Positions 48,801 through 62,379 of a stretch of DNA of 64,000 bases are shown in pieces. A model generated the notes under the pieces. That model made no database searches, was not told where the DNA came from, and saw nothing but the letters and a program-made list of their open reading frames with translations. Location: the NCBI RefSeq assembly GCF_009389715.1, contig NC_052400.1:19561674-19625673 (forward strand). Reading direction: 5' to 3'. The number at the start of each line of letters is the position of its first letter. Positions within the stretch are counted from its first letter, which is position 1. The position numbers and the translations under genes were made by a program. Source of the DNA: Phoenix dactylifera (Eukaryota > Streptophyta > Magnoliopsida > Arecales > Arecaceae).

Positions 48801-51800
48801 TTAGTTCTAATAAATTGAGCTATCACATGCCAGTGAGTGCTGGCCAAGTGGTAGAATGGTATGTATCATGCTGTCTGATGCCATGCCAATGTTTGATACA
48901 CAAGCATTGCACATGCCAAGCAACAAGATGCATCCCAGTGCCATGTTCTGGTAAGGCATTGGAGCGGTACATAGCATGTTGTATTGTCCATGCCAACTGG
49001 TACTTTTAACTATGGTTACATTGGCAAAAGCTTATTGGATCTTAACCACCATAGTAAGGTCCAAATTGTGTTTTAGAGCCCAAAAATATCTTGAAAATTC
49101 CAATCTACTCTACATTAGTGGTCAATAGTCGCAATTATTTTACAGAAGCAGAGTTGGAAGCTCTACAAAAAATATTATTACGAGAAAAAAACAATTAACA
49201 TTTAAGTATTTAGCATATTTTATTGGACTAGTTTCTTGGATGTGGCAGAGTATGGAAGAGCATGTGAGACAGCACTAGCAGACAGCTCAATTTTATTCCT
49301 GACTCAATGTGAAACAGATAATTTGGTTCTCTATTGCCTTCCAAATAGTGGATGATTTAGAAGCAAATAAACTATCATATCTGATGGAAAATAAAAATTC
49401 AAGGGTCTCAAACTAGAGCTTTTGGATCAAAGAACATTGACGATCGGTCTGATTTTTACTTTACTGATCTTGTTTTTACATATGCCACCAAAATTACACT
49501 ACGAAAATTGGGAGCTCTAAATTTTTGCCTGTCAATTACCATTCAAATCAGTAGTTATCCCTCTTAATCACAATAATATTATTCAGTCTGACAGCCTGTG
49601 CAAAAAGTTTGGTTAAATCCCTAAATCATATTATCCACTATCACATGTCTCACCTTCTACTTCCTAAATCTCACTTATTAAAGGTTTTAAATTCTAATAA
49701 CTCCTCCAAATCCCATTTGAATTAAAATATCTATTTATATAAGTAGGAAACATTGTCCTCTTGAAATTTTAAATCTAACTTGACAGGAAAGAAGATCCTA
49801 TGAGTCATCAGCCACTCATCCTATGGAAGGGAGTACAAGGAAGAAAAAGATTTTTGTTTTTTTTTTGTGCGCTTAAGCCTTCCATAGACACTTCTGAAGC
49901 ATATTTTTCATCAATATGTTCCTGATTTATTTAGCAGGAAAGAAGATCCTGGGGAGGGTCGGAGGGGGAGTGATTTTGTTAAAGCATCCCATAGATACTT
50001 GTGAAGCACAAGTTTCATCAATCCTTTTTTTCGGTGACAGTGTTAGACACCTCACTAGTCACATAGATTTGTTTAACATGCATTTATTTATTTTTACTTC
50101 TGAATAATTCAATTATTAAATGATAATTTGGACGGATGTAGGACGATAATAAGATAATCTCATGAATGCATTGGATCATTGTGATCAGATTGTTTCAAGT
50201 TTAATAATGACATATTTAATCAAATATAAATGAGCTCAGGTTGCTTTTGTCCTCCTTCAGCCCTGTTTATTACTGCACAAGAGTTATACTTTCTTTTAAT
50301 CTACTTTATCCATAGTATATTTCCTTACTTTTCATTTTCTTATTTTCTGTTATTTTTTCCTTTTCCTAAAATAATCTACATGATTCTCTTTGAAAGAATA
50401 TCTTAATAGAAAAATAAATGAGAAGTCAATTAATATATAGTTCATTATGTCTCTTTTTGGAAAAGGCTGGATGATTATGGTTATGGTTATGCATCTTTTT
50501 AAACAAGCAATGCATAGGAAATGGAGTTGCATTGACACCAAATAATATGCAAAAAAATTGTGTTCGGTGCTTATGGATAAATCTTAACTGCATACTTCAT
50601 CTAAAGAATGTTTTAATGGCAAAAGCTTTCATCAAACACCAATATTAACAAATGATGTTCTAGTCAACTAAAACTCTCACCAATATCAGCAGTGGCAGAA
50701 TGCACTATAGTTATTGTATGATGCTACAACTACCTCAAAGAAAAGAAGGGGGGAAGATGAAACAGTTTCTTGAAAATACATGGTTTTTGTATCAATAGAC
50801 CAGCTTTGCCCTACACATTTCTGAAAGAGTATGTAAAATCCTCAAAAACAAATCGATACTCACATCTTGTAGGTGCTCCCAACCAGGTTTTCGCTTAGCA
50901 ACCGCATCTCGGAGTTGATCATACCGCATAGATTCCTTACACGAGTGACCACAAATTAATAATGAAAACAAAAACTAAATGGAAAATTTTAAGTGGCCCT
51001 AAGATGTAAAATAGAAAAGAATTCCAAATGTAGATACATAACATATCGCTAAGTGGAAAACAGAAAATAAATATAGGACAGGAAAAAAAAAAGATAGTGT
51101 GCAACTTTTACCCCCTATATAGAGGTTATATGTATATTTGAAAAGAAAAATTTCAAAATCATGCTTACAACTTGCTAAGAATCTCCAAACAATCACGAGG
51201 CCGGTTAAATATTTACATAGATATAAGCATACTATAAGAGTTCCAAATAAAAATTATGTTATGTTATGAAAAGCAGGGTGCATTTGGCTTATTGTGAGTT
51301 TAGACACTGCTTTATTTAGCAGGCTGCATTATCGTAGAGCTAGATTTAAGCCCAAGAGTTTTTGGTTATATGTAATATAGAATCTTCCATTGGTCTCCTT
51401 TATTTATTTACTTTATTTATTGATTGATTTTTGTTTGATAGGCAACAAAAATGAGATCCCGAATAAGTGAGCCTTCAGTGAATTTGACAACCTTGTTCAA
51501 TTTGGTGGTTTTATGTATCTTGAAAGATTGGATGATTCCACTTGCAATTAAGATCTAGCTCAAGCTAATTTTTGGTTTTATGCATATGTCAATATGTGAG
51601 TTAACCTCTAATTTGGTTTATGTAAGTTCAAATATGGCTTCTCATGTAACATGCACAAGGCTCGTAATCAAAAATGACGTCTAAAAGCCAATAAAAAAAA
51701 AAAAAGATGCATACTTGACCATATAAGAATGTAACAAACAAACCTTGTACGCCCACCAAATTTTCTGCTTGACATCATCATCATAGTTGAATCCTCCCAA

Positions 51801-54800
51801 AACTTGAGGCATGGTTATTAACCAGAAGGCTGCAATCTTGGGATCCCTCATGCTATGAACAATGTTCTGAGGAAGGAAAAAAATGATCAATGTTCAAAGG
51901 CTCCTACCTAAAGTAACTTCCTATGCGAAATTACAAACTATATTGCTTTTGTCTATATTCCTGCCCAGCTAACTCTCTAAACCTCTAAAGATCTCACTTA
52001 TCCCATTCGGTGATATAACATGATAACCCAGATATTGGCTTATCATGGATTAGATTAAAGGATTAGAATTTTTAACTAGACAAGAAACTCAATATCTTGA
52101 CAGAAATATAACAACCAAGGCATTGAAACATCAGCTGATAGAGTAAAAGTGGAAATAACCACCATCTTAATTTGATTTAATGTTTATGAAGTATAAAAAT
52201 TTAAAAATAATAATAATACTACATAATTAACTGATTGATAATATCAAGCAAAATATTAATATTTAATAGGCTAATATCTTGAAATACGTTGGTTTATATT
52301 GTCTGAGCTAATAAGACATGACTTATTACAGACATCCTATTGTACCGATGGCCAAGAAAATAACCATGATGTCTATAGACCTGAACACAAATTTATGTGC
52401 ATATTTTTCTGTAATATAAAAAACAAAGAATACTTTTCTCACTAGGTAATACCATAATGAAAAGTAGACACATTCTACAGGAGCAGCACAAGATCGCAAC
52501 AAAAAAACATCATACTGTCTTCTATGCTAAACAGCCAACCAGTCTCAGTTTCTTTGTGTCTGATTTTGTTAGCAACCCTTTTAAAGGAAAAGGAGGCATA
52601 CTGTATTAAAAACTACAGAGAAGTCAAACTTACAAGCTACCATAACAAGTTGCAGGAGGGATTATGTAAGAAAGAAGACATTAAATTATAATCTCATAAC
52701 CAATAAGTTTGTTTGCCCTAAAGGTTAACTACAGGTGCTACATTCAAACTAAGAAAACAGATGAACGGTTTATAAGAAATTAAATAATATAAGCATGGCT
52801 TATGCAAACGTTGAGAAAAATACCACAAATACCGTCAGGTCATGTCTATAAGAAAGAAATGACAACTATGAGCGGCCATAGTTAAACTAATAAGCATGTT
52901 ACAATTATGTGCCTACAACAAGGGCTCTTCCAAGATCCTGCCACTTGTCATAAGTGGCGCAGTGAAAGCTACTTGAAGCGCAGATGATACATGTAAATTA
53001 GTGAGATGAGAATAAGGTTGATCTCTAGATAGTAATTATGGATGAAGTTCTTAGAAATCCAAAGATCAATAAAACTAAAACAAAGCTATTGACTAATTTT
53101 AGTGGACGCAAAGATGGAAAAATGAAGTCCCACCCATAATGATGTCAATAAGTACTTTAAACAGAACAAAAGGACAGATAAAAGTGTTCAAAAATGAGAC
53201 AGGAAAGGAGAATTGAAGAGGTTTTAATCATTAAAAGAAGTGTTTCCATTTGATGGGAATATCATTACAGAAATAAAATCCTCCATTTGGCTTTTCTATG
53301 GCAATGCTACTCAATGACTCAAGCTGCATTGGCAAATGAAGGAGAAGATTAAAACAAACTAAAGGAGGTGAAATTTTCGTTCATACAACTGGCAAAATAA
53401 AAGCTTCTGTGATACTTGCCTCATAGGGGTAATCCATCTTCCTCATAACATTATATGCTTTCCATGGAGGCTCCATGATCTGACAACATAACATGTGAAC
53501 AATATGAGATAATCAAAATGCAAAATGTAAAAATATGTACCCGGCATGCTTCAGACTGTAACTTATGCACACGCACATGCACACCACACCAATACCCACA
53601 CCCACAACCATGCCCCTGCCCACACACCCCTGCCCAATCATGTGCCACGCACATGTACATACATGCGTACACAGGTACGTACATACATACATACATACAT
53701 GCATATATATATATATATATATATGCATGTATGTATGTATGTATATGTATATATGCACATGTACATACAAGCATATATATGTACCCAGCCTACTCATGCA
53801 CACATCACAATCTTACACACGCATTAGCAGCTCATCTAGCAAAGATTTTTCTTTCTTTTCATTCCCTGAATGGCTCTTTTTAGCACAAGCAAACATCTAT
53901 TCATGTATTCATGCATACTAAACAAGGATATTAAAATTAGTTGTAGCCACAGTGTTTATGTGCAGTAAACAGAAGAAATCAATGAAATTTTTATGGGAGC
54001 TCAACTACTAAGTGAAAACTCAGTACTATTGAAATGAAATTTTATTGTCGAGTCGAGGAAGGGGGCACATCATATGTGATGCAACTCTCAAATCCTAGAC
54101 AGGAATTTACATTTGTTAAACCTAAACTTCATAGAATCCTAAGATGCCTTCAAATCAGTGCAAGTAGGGCTGTTGAAGGGCCCAGGATGGCCCTGTTAAC
54201 TTGGGCCTTATTCGGGTTGGTTGGGCATAAAACATTTGAGCTTTGGACTGGGACGGAAAAAACTTTTGAGACCCAAAATTCTTTTGGACCCCACATGGGC
54301 TACTATTGGCCTGACCCAACCCAGCTTCAAACCAAATTAACTAGACATTGTTAGTACTAGACATTATATGTATGTATGTACAATATATTATCTATACATA
54401 AAAATTTCTTGGTTTTCATGACTCTAAAGCTATATAGTCATACAGTTATGTAAGAAATGTAAGAAAACCTGGAATAGATCCAGAGAAAACAAAAGCACAA
54501 AACAACCACATGACAAATTGACCAAGCCCTAACAAGCATAGACCATCCAAATATGATGAGAAAGGGGTTTAATCTACTAATTATTGCTACTAGCTTTTGG
54601 CCTTCTATAAGAGATAGCTGTAATTGGCACAGAGAATTTTTGGAGATTCTATCAACTCAATGGCCCTGGTGACATCTATCCCCCAGAAAATCTAACCTTC
54701 TCAACCACCATGTTGTTGCTGTACAGACTAAGGATCGAGACTATATCTTACCATGCCTTGAGTATGAATTATACATTAATATGATACAACAGCATAGCTT

Positions 54801-57800
54801 AGCCTTCTGCATGCCAACCATGACCCCCCAGCAGACCCAAAACCTGTTGGGACCGCAGACCCTTCCACTCTATCCCTCTCGACCTCTCTATTGTCCCAAA
54901 TCTTCAAACCTAAATTAGGCTCCCTCTAGATCTTCAAACCTTGAGTTTGAGAGAAGCTCCGGCCTATTCAAAAATTACCAACCCAAGTTTAGGCTTGGTG
55001 AGGCATGCTTGAAGCAATTCACTCTGCACCTAGCTAGAAGTGCAATGGTGCCCGATCAAGCCTAGCCAATCATCAGCCGAAGATATGCAACTAATTTCCC
55101 TAGCAACTACAAAGTTTAAGTCAACAAAATGCAATGTAAAGGAGAAAAGAATAAAGCACACGATAAAAGCATATGATAAATACTTTGATTTTATCAAGGA
55201 CCCAAAGAGAAGGGTGCTAGGATCATCTAAGGAAAATGTGCTTCCCATTGTTTTAAAAATCACTGCATGTTGCAATATACACGGATATGGTCCCTAGACA
55301 ACACAGTATTCCCTATATACTGTATATGACCAACTTAGCATTATGTGACCACATAAATGGCCCACTCTCATGCGGAATTGTTGCAGTGTGAATTCAGGCA
55401 AATGGTTTGGACTGCAGGTATCACTGACAATTATTAATTTATTAATAATCTTAAAAATATTGCTATTAGGTATTAAGTAATAAGCAGTAACATTTACTGT
55501 GAGCTGCTACTGTTATTAAAGTTGATGTTATTATTTGTTGATGTATTTCAAGTATTTACTTACTTTTAACACGTTTCAAAAATACCAATTGCACATACAC
55601 TGCATTTCCTTTACCACCTGCACACTGCAATGGCCTTTTAAAATACTGGTGGCTTGGGTCATGTGTCAAGTTTAAGAAATTACTTTATTTCTTTTAGCTA
55701 ATTTGATGTTTCTCCATGGTCTGTCAGAGTTTTGAGTTATAAAGTTGTAGAATAGGTTTCTTAGGGCTCAAGTGGAGAACTATGCATAAAAGTACCAGTA
55801 ATCATCAAGTATTTGGTTGGATTATGGCTTAGAAACTTGGAATTCATAAAGTCCAATTTCTTGTTTTTCCGCTTCTGTAAGTTTAATATTTTATCAAGAT
55901 ATCAGTATATGCATATTTACTGCATTTTCAACACGGATGTGGTCAACTTGTTCATGCTTCTAGCAAGCTCTGTCTAAGTATAGCTGCATTGAGTGAAATT
56001 CCACAGTAAAGATAAAAACCTCATATTCTGGCAGAATATGCATAAAACAACTAAAAACAACAAATTAATTTTATACTCACATCATCTGCAGAAATCCTAA
56101 CTTGCAACCGATGTTTGCATTCTGGGCAACCCATTACACCCTGCAGAATGTAAACATAAGTATTCAAATATATGAATTAAAAGTTTATAACACGCAGAAA
56201 CTAGCTCTGTTAGTCTCATATAAGCAAGACCAAGGCCTGCATAACATGAAGAACTATTAAATGCCTAATAACTAGGGATCGCAAATCTACTATTTTTCAG
56301 CTTGAACAATTACCACAAATTTACTAGATAACTTCTCCAAAAATAGACAAAGCATCAGTTTAAAAGCATGGACAAAGCATGGCTGCATTACATAAATCCA
56401 AAAATAGATAATTTTTCCGGCTACCATTTGTATGCTATAGGGTGGTACACATGAACTCAGAATTGATGGCACCAATTTAAGACCAGAAAATTGCACTTAC
56501 AAGGCAAAAGTCTAATTGGGAGAATGAAAATGATCAGTGGGCAAGAGTTGTTTCATGGGTATGGATATGGTAACCATATGTGGCTTCCATATGTGATATG
56601 GTATGACTACTTTTCAGGGAATAAGAAGATGAATGAATAAGCCTGAATAAACATGTACATCAGCTAACTTTGCAGTTACCAGAACAAAATACTTCAGACA
56701 AAGAAAATGCTAACTTAAGACAACAGGGGAAAACAGTTATAAGATAAACTAAAAGTTCCTCACCGTTGCAAATACTGGTACCATAGAACGGTTTGATTGA
56801 TATGCATACTCTACAACTATAAAATCAGCAGATAGGTCCAGTCGGTATGTAGTATAATACTACTCAGATCTTATAGGAAAGAAAGATCATCAAGTTTTAA
56901 GTATATCTTCCTACACTATAGGACAGAAATGCTAGGTTATATATCAAGATCAAATACCAATATCCATAAGCATAGTTCATATGACAATTGATGACCTATT
57001 TATTATCTACATGCACATAAAACATATATTTCCTACAAAAGTAGGCCGTAAACATAATAAATATAACATACCAATATCCATAAGCATAGATTACAATAAT
57101 CTGAGATCATAACCAGAACCTACTCAATCACATACCAAATGCATCTTAAAAATAATAAGAATTAAAGTCTGTATCATTTAGATAGGAGTAGAAGAAATGC
57201 ATGTATCTTACTGATCCATCACAGCTCGGACAATCTTTGGAGGGCAATGGTATGGAAAGATCGATAGTAGCAGGAAGGTGGACCAACTCAGCACAGTTCT
57301 CAACAATGGCTTCTGCAACGCACTCAGCAGTTGCTCTCTCTCCACTACAAGAATATGCCAAGAAAACCAAAACAAAATTTGCGACTAACTAGGATAAGTT
57401 GCATGCAGTTCAACAGATCTTTTAGATCTAAAATGAAGATTTATCACTCACATATTTTCCTAAAGATATCTGTCATAATTATAAAAAAAAATTTATCAAG
57501 CAAGGATAAAAAGCTTAAAAGCATAGCAAGCATTAATAGTTTGTTACAGATCATTGTAATAAAAGCTATAAGAACAAATCATTAGTCTTACTGCTTTTTC
57601 TTAAAAAGAAAAAGGAAGGGGAAAAGGCAAATTCATCCTCCAATCAAAGCAGATTGTTCAGATGTCACCAGTCTTATGAAACTGTTTTCCAAAAATGACT
57701 TGCATTCTTAAGTCTTAACATAGTAGTGTATGTCAACCTGTCCCACACCAGCAATGTGCTCATATTTTTGGGCTACTCGAATACCTCCCTCCATAAGTTG

Positions 57801-60800
57801 AATCTAAAAAGAATGCCTCCCCCACAACAGATACAACTTCATCTTATTGGTTTCCAAGTGGCTAGTTGTCAACTGCTCAACATTTTATAGTTCCAAAGGT
57901 TAATCAAAAACTTGGGACGTAAACTGTTTGTAAAAATGCAATATTAGGATCAAATTTACCACAAAATTCATTATACATGTTAAATGAAGGCCAATTTAAT
58001 ATTCAGTCAATTTCAATACATTAGATATCATATTTAACATCAAGAAAGGAAGATGGAGAAGGTAGCACAGGAAAGGTTCCATGATCAGCAGGAGGAATCT
58101 GTAGACTGAATCAGAGGGCCACAGAGGAGGTTTTAAGGTTAACAGACATGGCACTTTCTCAAAAGTGAGAAGTGAAGCTTGCATCAAGTACATGAAGAGT
58201 TCACAGACCATGACAAAAGAAGGTCAAGAATCTAACTGAAGGCATCATTAAAAAGTCTAAAAGGTTTAGTTTTGATGCTACAGTGTAGGAAAAATCAAAA
58301 GAGCTGCGAGATATTTTGGAGGCACGTAGAGTAGATGAGATTAAGTTTGCAGTTTTGCACCTCTCGAAGTATCATGATTCAAGTTCAAAGTGTCATCCAA
58401 AATATTGTTTAAGACAACATGTTTCAGTTTGCATTGACTATAATAAAAACTTGACATAAACTTGACAATATTTTAAGTTTGAATTGGTTTGATTTGCTTT
58501 TAACCCCTGAGATGTTAACATTTTGTCCAAAATGTATAGGTTCCAAACCAAAAAAAAAAAAAAAACTGACAAGGTCATCTGGAATGAACTAAAACCAAAA
58601 CCGATATTATAGTATCTTTTTTCCTATTTTTTGGCATAGATGATCTCAAAATAAGACAGAGAGCTTCCAGGACAAATTACTTAGCAGGTTCAGTCAAGTA
58701 GGTATAATGTGTACTAACTCAAATTCAAGTGGACTATTTGCAGCTATGGAGACACTAATGACTAACCGCACAAAAAATTTAGTTCGCTGTCTAGTGATAC
58801 TAGCAACACGTTCAAGTTTATTTGTAAATATGCAACATTTCTTGGACACTTCGTGCAATGTCACCAATTAGGGTGGACATCCACTACCTATCATGATTAT
58901 TTATTTGTTTATTTTCTTTTTTTTTAAACCCAACAAGAGGCTTGATAATAGGATTGTCAACATCAAATTAGGGTGGTACAGGGCGTACCATACTGTACCG
59001 ATTCAGTACCGGTATACGATACCGAGGACGTACCGACACTCAGTACATCGAATTGGCTCTCGTGCCAAATGTACCGACACAATAATAAGGTGACACCAGT
59101 TCGAGGCCCGATACCAAGCGGCATTACTTTGGTCAAAATAATAGTGAATTCCTTTATAATGGCCAAGACTCGCCCTCGTTTAATTAAAACTTGTCTATAT
59201 GTAGAATCTTGGTAGGAATAATTTCACCAAGGAGTGGTATGGAGAATAATAGAAGTTACAACTTTGAGAATTCAAAGTAGATTATAGCAAATGAGGGAAT
59301 AGGAAATGGGAAGCATTAATGAATTGAAAATCAGTTAACCGGAAGGTGGCTTTGAAGGTTAGGAAATGCAACCAAGGATGACATAAGCCTATGAAGAAAG
59401 GTGGAAGTAAGCGGCAAGTAAGTGCTTCATTATGTCTTCTCCTCATCTATACAAAACTGCTACTCATTCTGATAGCTCCATTCTTCTAGCCATCGCTAGC
59501 TGCTATCAATTACCGCAATTCAGCACAGAAAATAAACTTTCAAGAAGCATCAATCTTAGTCTAACATGTAATCGCTTCAGAACTTAGTGTTTTGGCCCTT
59601 ATCTATGGAGTTTATGATGGCAACTTTTTAGAAAGAAGATATGCTAGGATTGTGATCTGGCTCAATTAAGTGGAGCAGAAGGGTCTAGAAGAAGCTCAGA
59701 ATTGGCCATAGTTTTGTAAGTGGAAAGGAAGAAAAGTGAGACTCCAGAGAGCTAAATATATAGCTTTGTCCATTTGGGGTTGCCAACTTAAGCATTCTTC
59801 CAGGTGACTGAGAGGGATACATACATTTGAGTTGCATTGCAGGAGCAAAGATATGACAATTTGGTGTAGGACCACCAATAAGACTTTTGGACATTTGGTG
59901 GCCTCAAATTTGGAGGATAGAAAACTGCATTTCCGCTGCAAGGTACCAAAAATCCAAAGTTTGCTTGATCAGAACATCTTAGCCCAAGGCGATCTAAAAA
60001 ATACATAACCAGGTCCATTGTCTGGTGAGAAGTTGATAACAATTATTCAAATCTTTTACAACACAGAACTATAAACTAGGTGTGGATTTGGAATTATTTT
60101 GGTACCAGATAAGCAAACCCACAATCTGCAAGGACCCACCTAGCTTGGAAAAGAGTAGGCATTGACAAGGAGAAAATGGAGTAGAACTTTTCCTTGTTCT
60201 AATTGGCAGTCATTTGCGAAGAAACGTTTGTGGTTTGACAAAGAGGTGAAATTATAGAAAGGTATAGATAGTTCTGTCATAATCTAGTCGACAGCTAGAG
60301 AAAAGGAATGTTGTTTAATAACTCAGGCTTGGTGCACTGGCAAGTCATTGGGTGGATTCATCCGCTACAAACAGGCCTCTAGATTAGGATATTTATTTTT
60401 ACCGATGATACGCCAGGGGGTTCCACCCCCCGAACCCCCCGGTGTTCTTTAGGGTTCTATATTACCCTCATATAAGAGCACTCCCCCCCACCCCACCCCC
60501 AATAACTATTTCTTCAATTTCCAGATTCAAAATTATTGTTGCTCAAGAAGACAAATGACTAAAGTCATACCAGAATAGTTGACAGCATCACACTTGTTGT
60601 AGAATGATGAGAAGGTGTTGAGATGGATAAAAATATGTGCTGGTTGCAGAACAATACTAGAAATTATGTAAATCTACTAATTTAGATATTTGCCTGTAGT
60701 TCCTCAAATTGATATATGGAAAAAGTTCCTGAAACAAATAGTCATTTCATCTCAACTGTCAAAAATGTATGCAGAAATTTTGTATGATATATTTCTTTTC

Positions 60801-62341
60801 TAGACAAGTTTCATAACATTACCAGAAAAAAAAAAAAAAACTTCAATTACCGACATGACTCTACCTTTTTGGGCTATAATTTTTCACTCGATAATGCACC
60901 TTCCCTGTACCCTTGCACATGGTACATCGTAATGCTTGCCAACCATTGCATGTCCGACAATTCCTACAATATGATAAGGCAACTCCATGTGTAAGTCCAC
61001 CTACAGTTCTATATAGAATGCATAAAGAACTAGTATATAGTCTGACCAGGGGAAAGAACTTTGTATTTATAAGTACAAGCAGATTCTGATATATTAGTAC
61101 AAAAGTACTTTGCGTCTCTCTCTATTTCCTTCTCTCTCCCGAAGACAACGATGATCTCGGTGGCTTTGACCCCCTCTCTCTTTCTCCTCTCTCCGTCTCT
61201 CCTCCCTCTTCCCCCTCTCCCTAGTTCCAATATACATCAGGTTGGTACGATATGTACTGGTATTGTACCGAACCGATTGCAGACCAGTACGACCTTTGGT
61301 AACAGTTTGGTGAACCTTGATCACTACTTTGACAATGAAGGTCAAAAAATAAAGAATTACACTCCCAACATCTTAAAAAGGTATTGGCAACGAGGCATGA
61401 GCAAACATTCACTATATTATGGCGAATTTTACTTTACATTATTCTACGTTATTTTTGGATTAAAAATGTTAGTCCATGTTGGAGTCCAAACTCAATGAAT
61501 CATGACCGTATCAATATATAGTGCATCATAGAATGCAATTTTCTCAGTAATATTATTTGAGGAAGACACTAACAGGTTACAGAATTCTGAATTACTCAAA
61601 TAATTGCATGAACAAAAGAACAGATAGGAAATTGGTAAAAGCTGAAGCGCTAATGAGCCATGTTACACAAGTTTGGGAAGCACATGTTCATTCCATTCTC
61701 CTTAATTTTAAGAGAATTTATTATTGCATCTCAATACATAAATACATAACTAAGTAAATGTTATCGTGGTTTTCTTATTTGCAGCTAGTAGAAAAAGTTA
61801 ATTCACATGAGCATAAATTACCAAATGTATTCCATCCTTACAGTTAATCATTCACATGCACCTTTTACTGCACCTTTAAAACCAAGCCAAGATTATCAAA
61901 CTTTTTAAACTAACTGAAGTATAAAATTATACAACTTCTTTCTCTAGTAATGAATGCCTATGTTCAATTATTTTTCCAGTTTACGATTCCCCTTCTTGAT
62001 ATAATTTAAAAAAACATTATATTCTTAAAAACCACCAGCGCCACAACCATCAACTCATCATCAAATATCCACAAGCCATCCACAAAGTTATAAGAAGATC
62101 AAGAAAACACTAGTTCCCAAAATACCATAAACGCAATCATGAAATAAAGAATGACAACAAAAAGAAAATACTGATGAGACAGAGCATCAACAAGAAAGTC
62201 AAACTAAGCATTACCTCTGACAGATAACCTTCCTTCCCAACTCCAGGGCAATATCATAGGTCCCAAGAGTTGCAACCACCTGCAACCCAACCCATAAAAG
62301 AAATGACTATCCCTTGCGCTTTTTTTTTTCTTCGGTTGGGG

Positions 62342-62379
<38 letters not shown>

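Noticed and set aside
53451..53921. Several overlapping frames of 93-121 codons rich in His, Tyr, Ile and Thr
   Set aside because: They are products of the CA/TA/CATA microsatellite on both strands.
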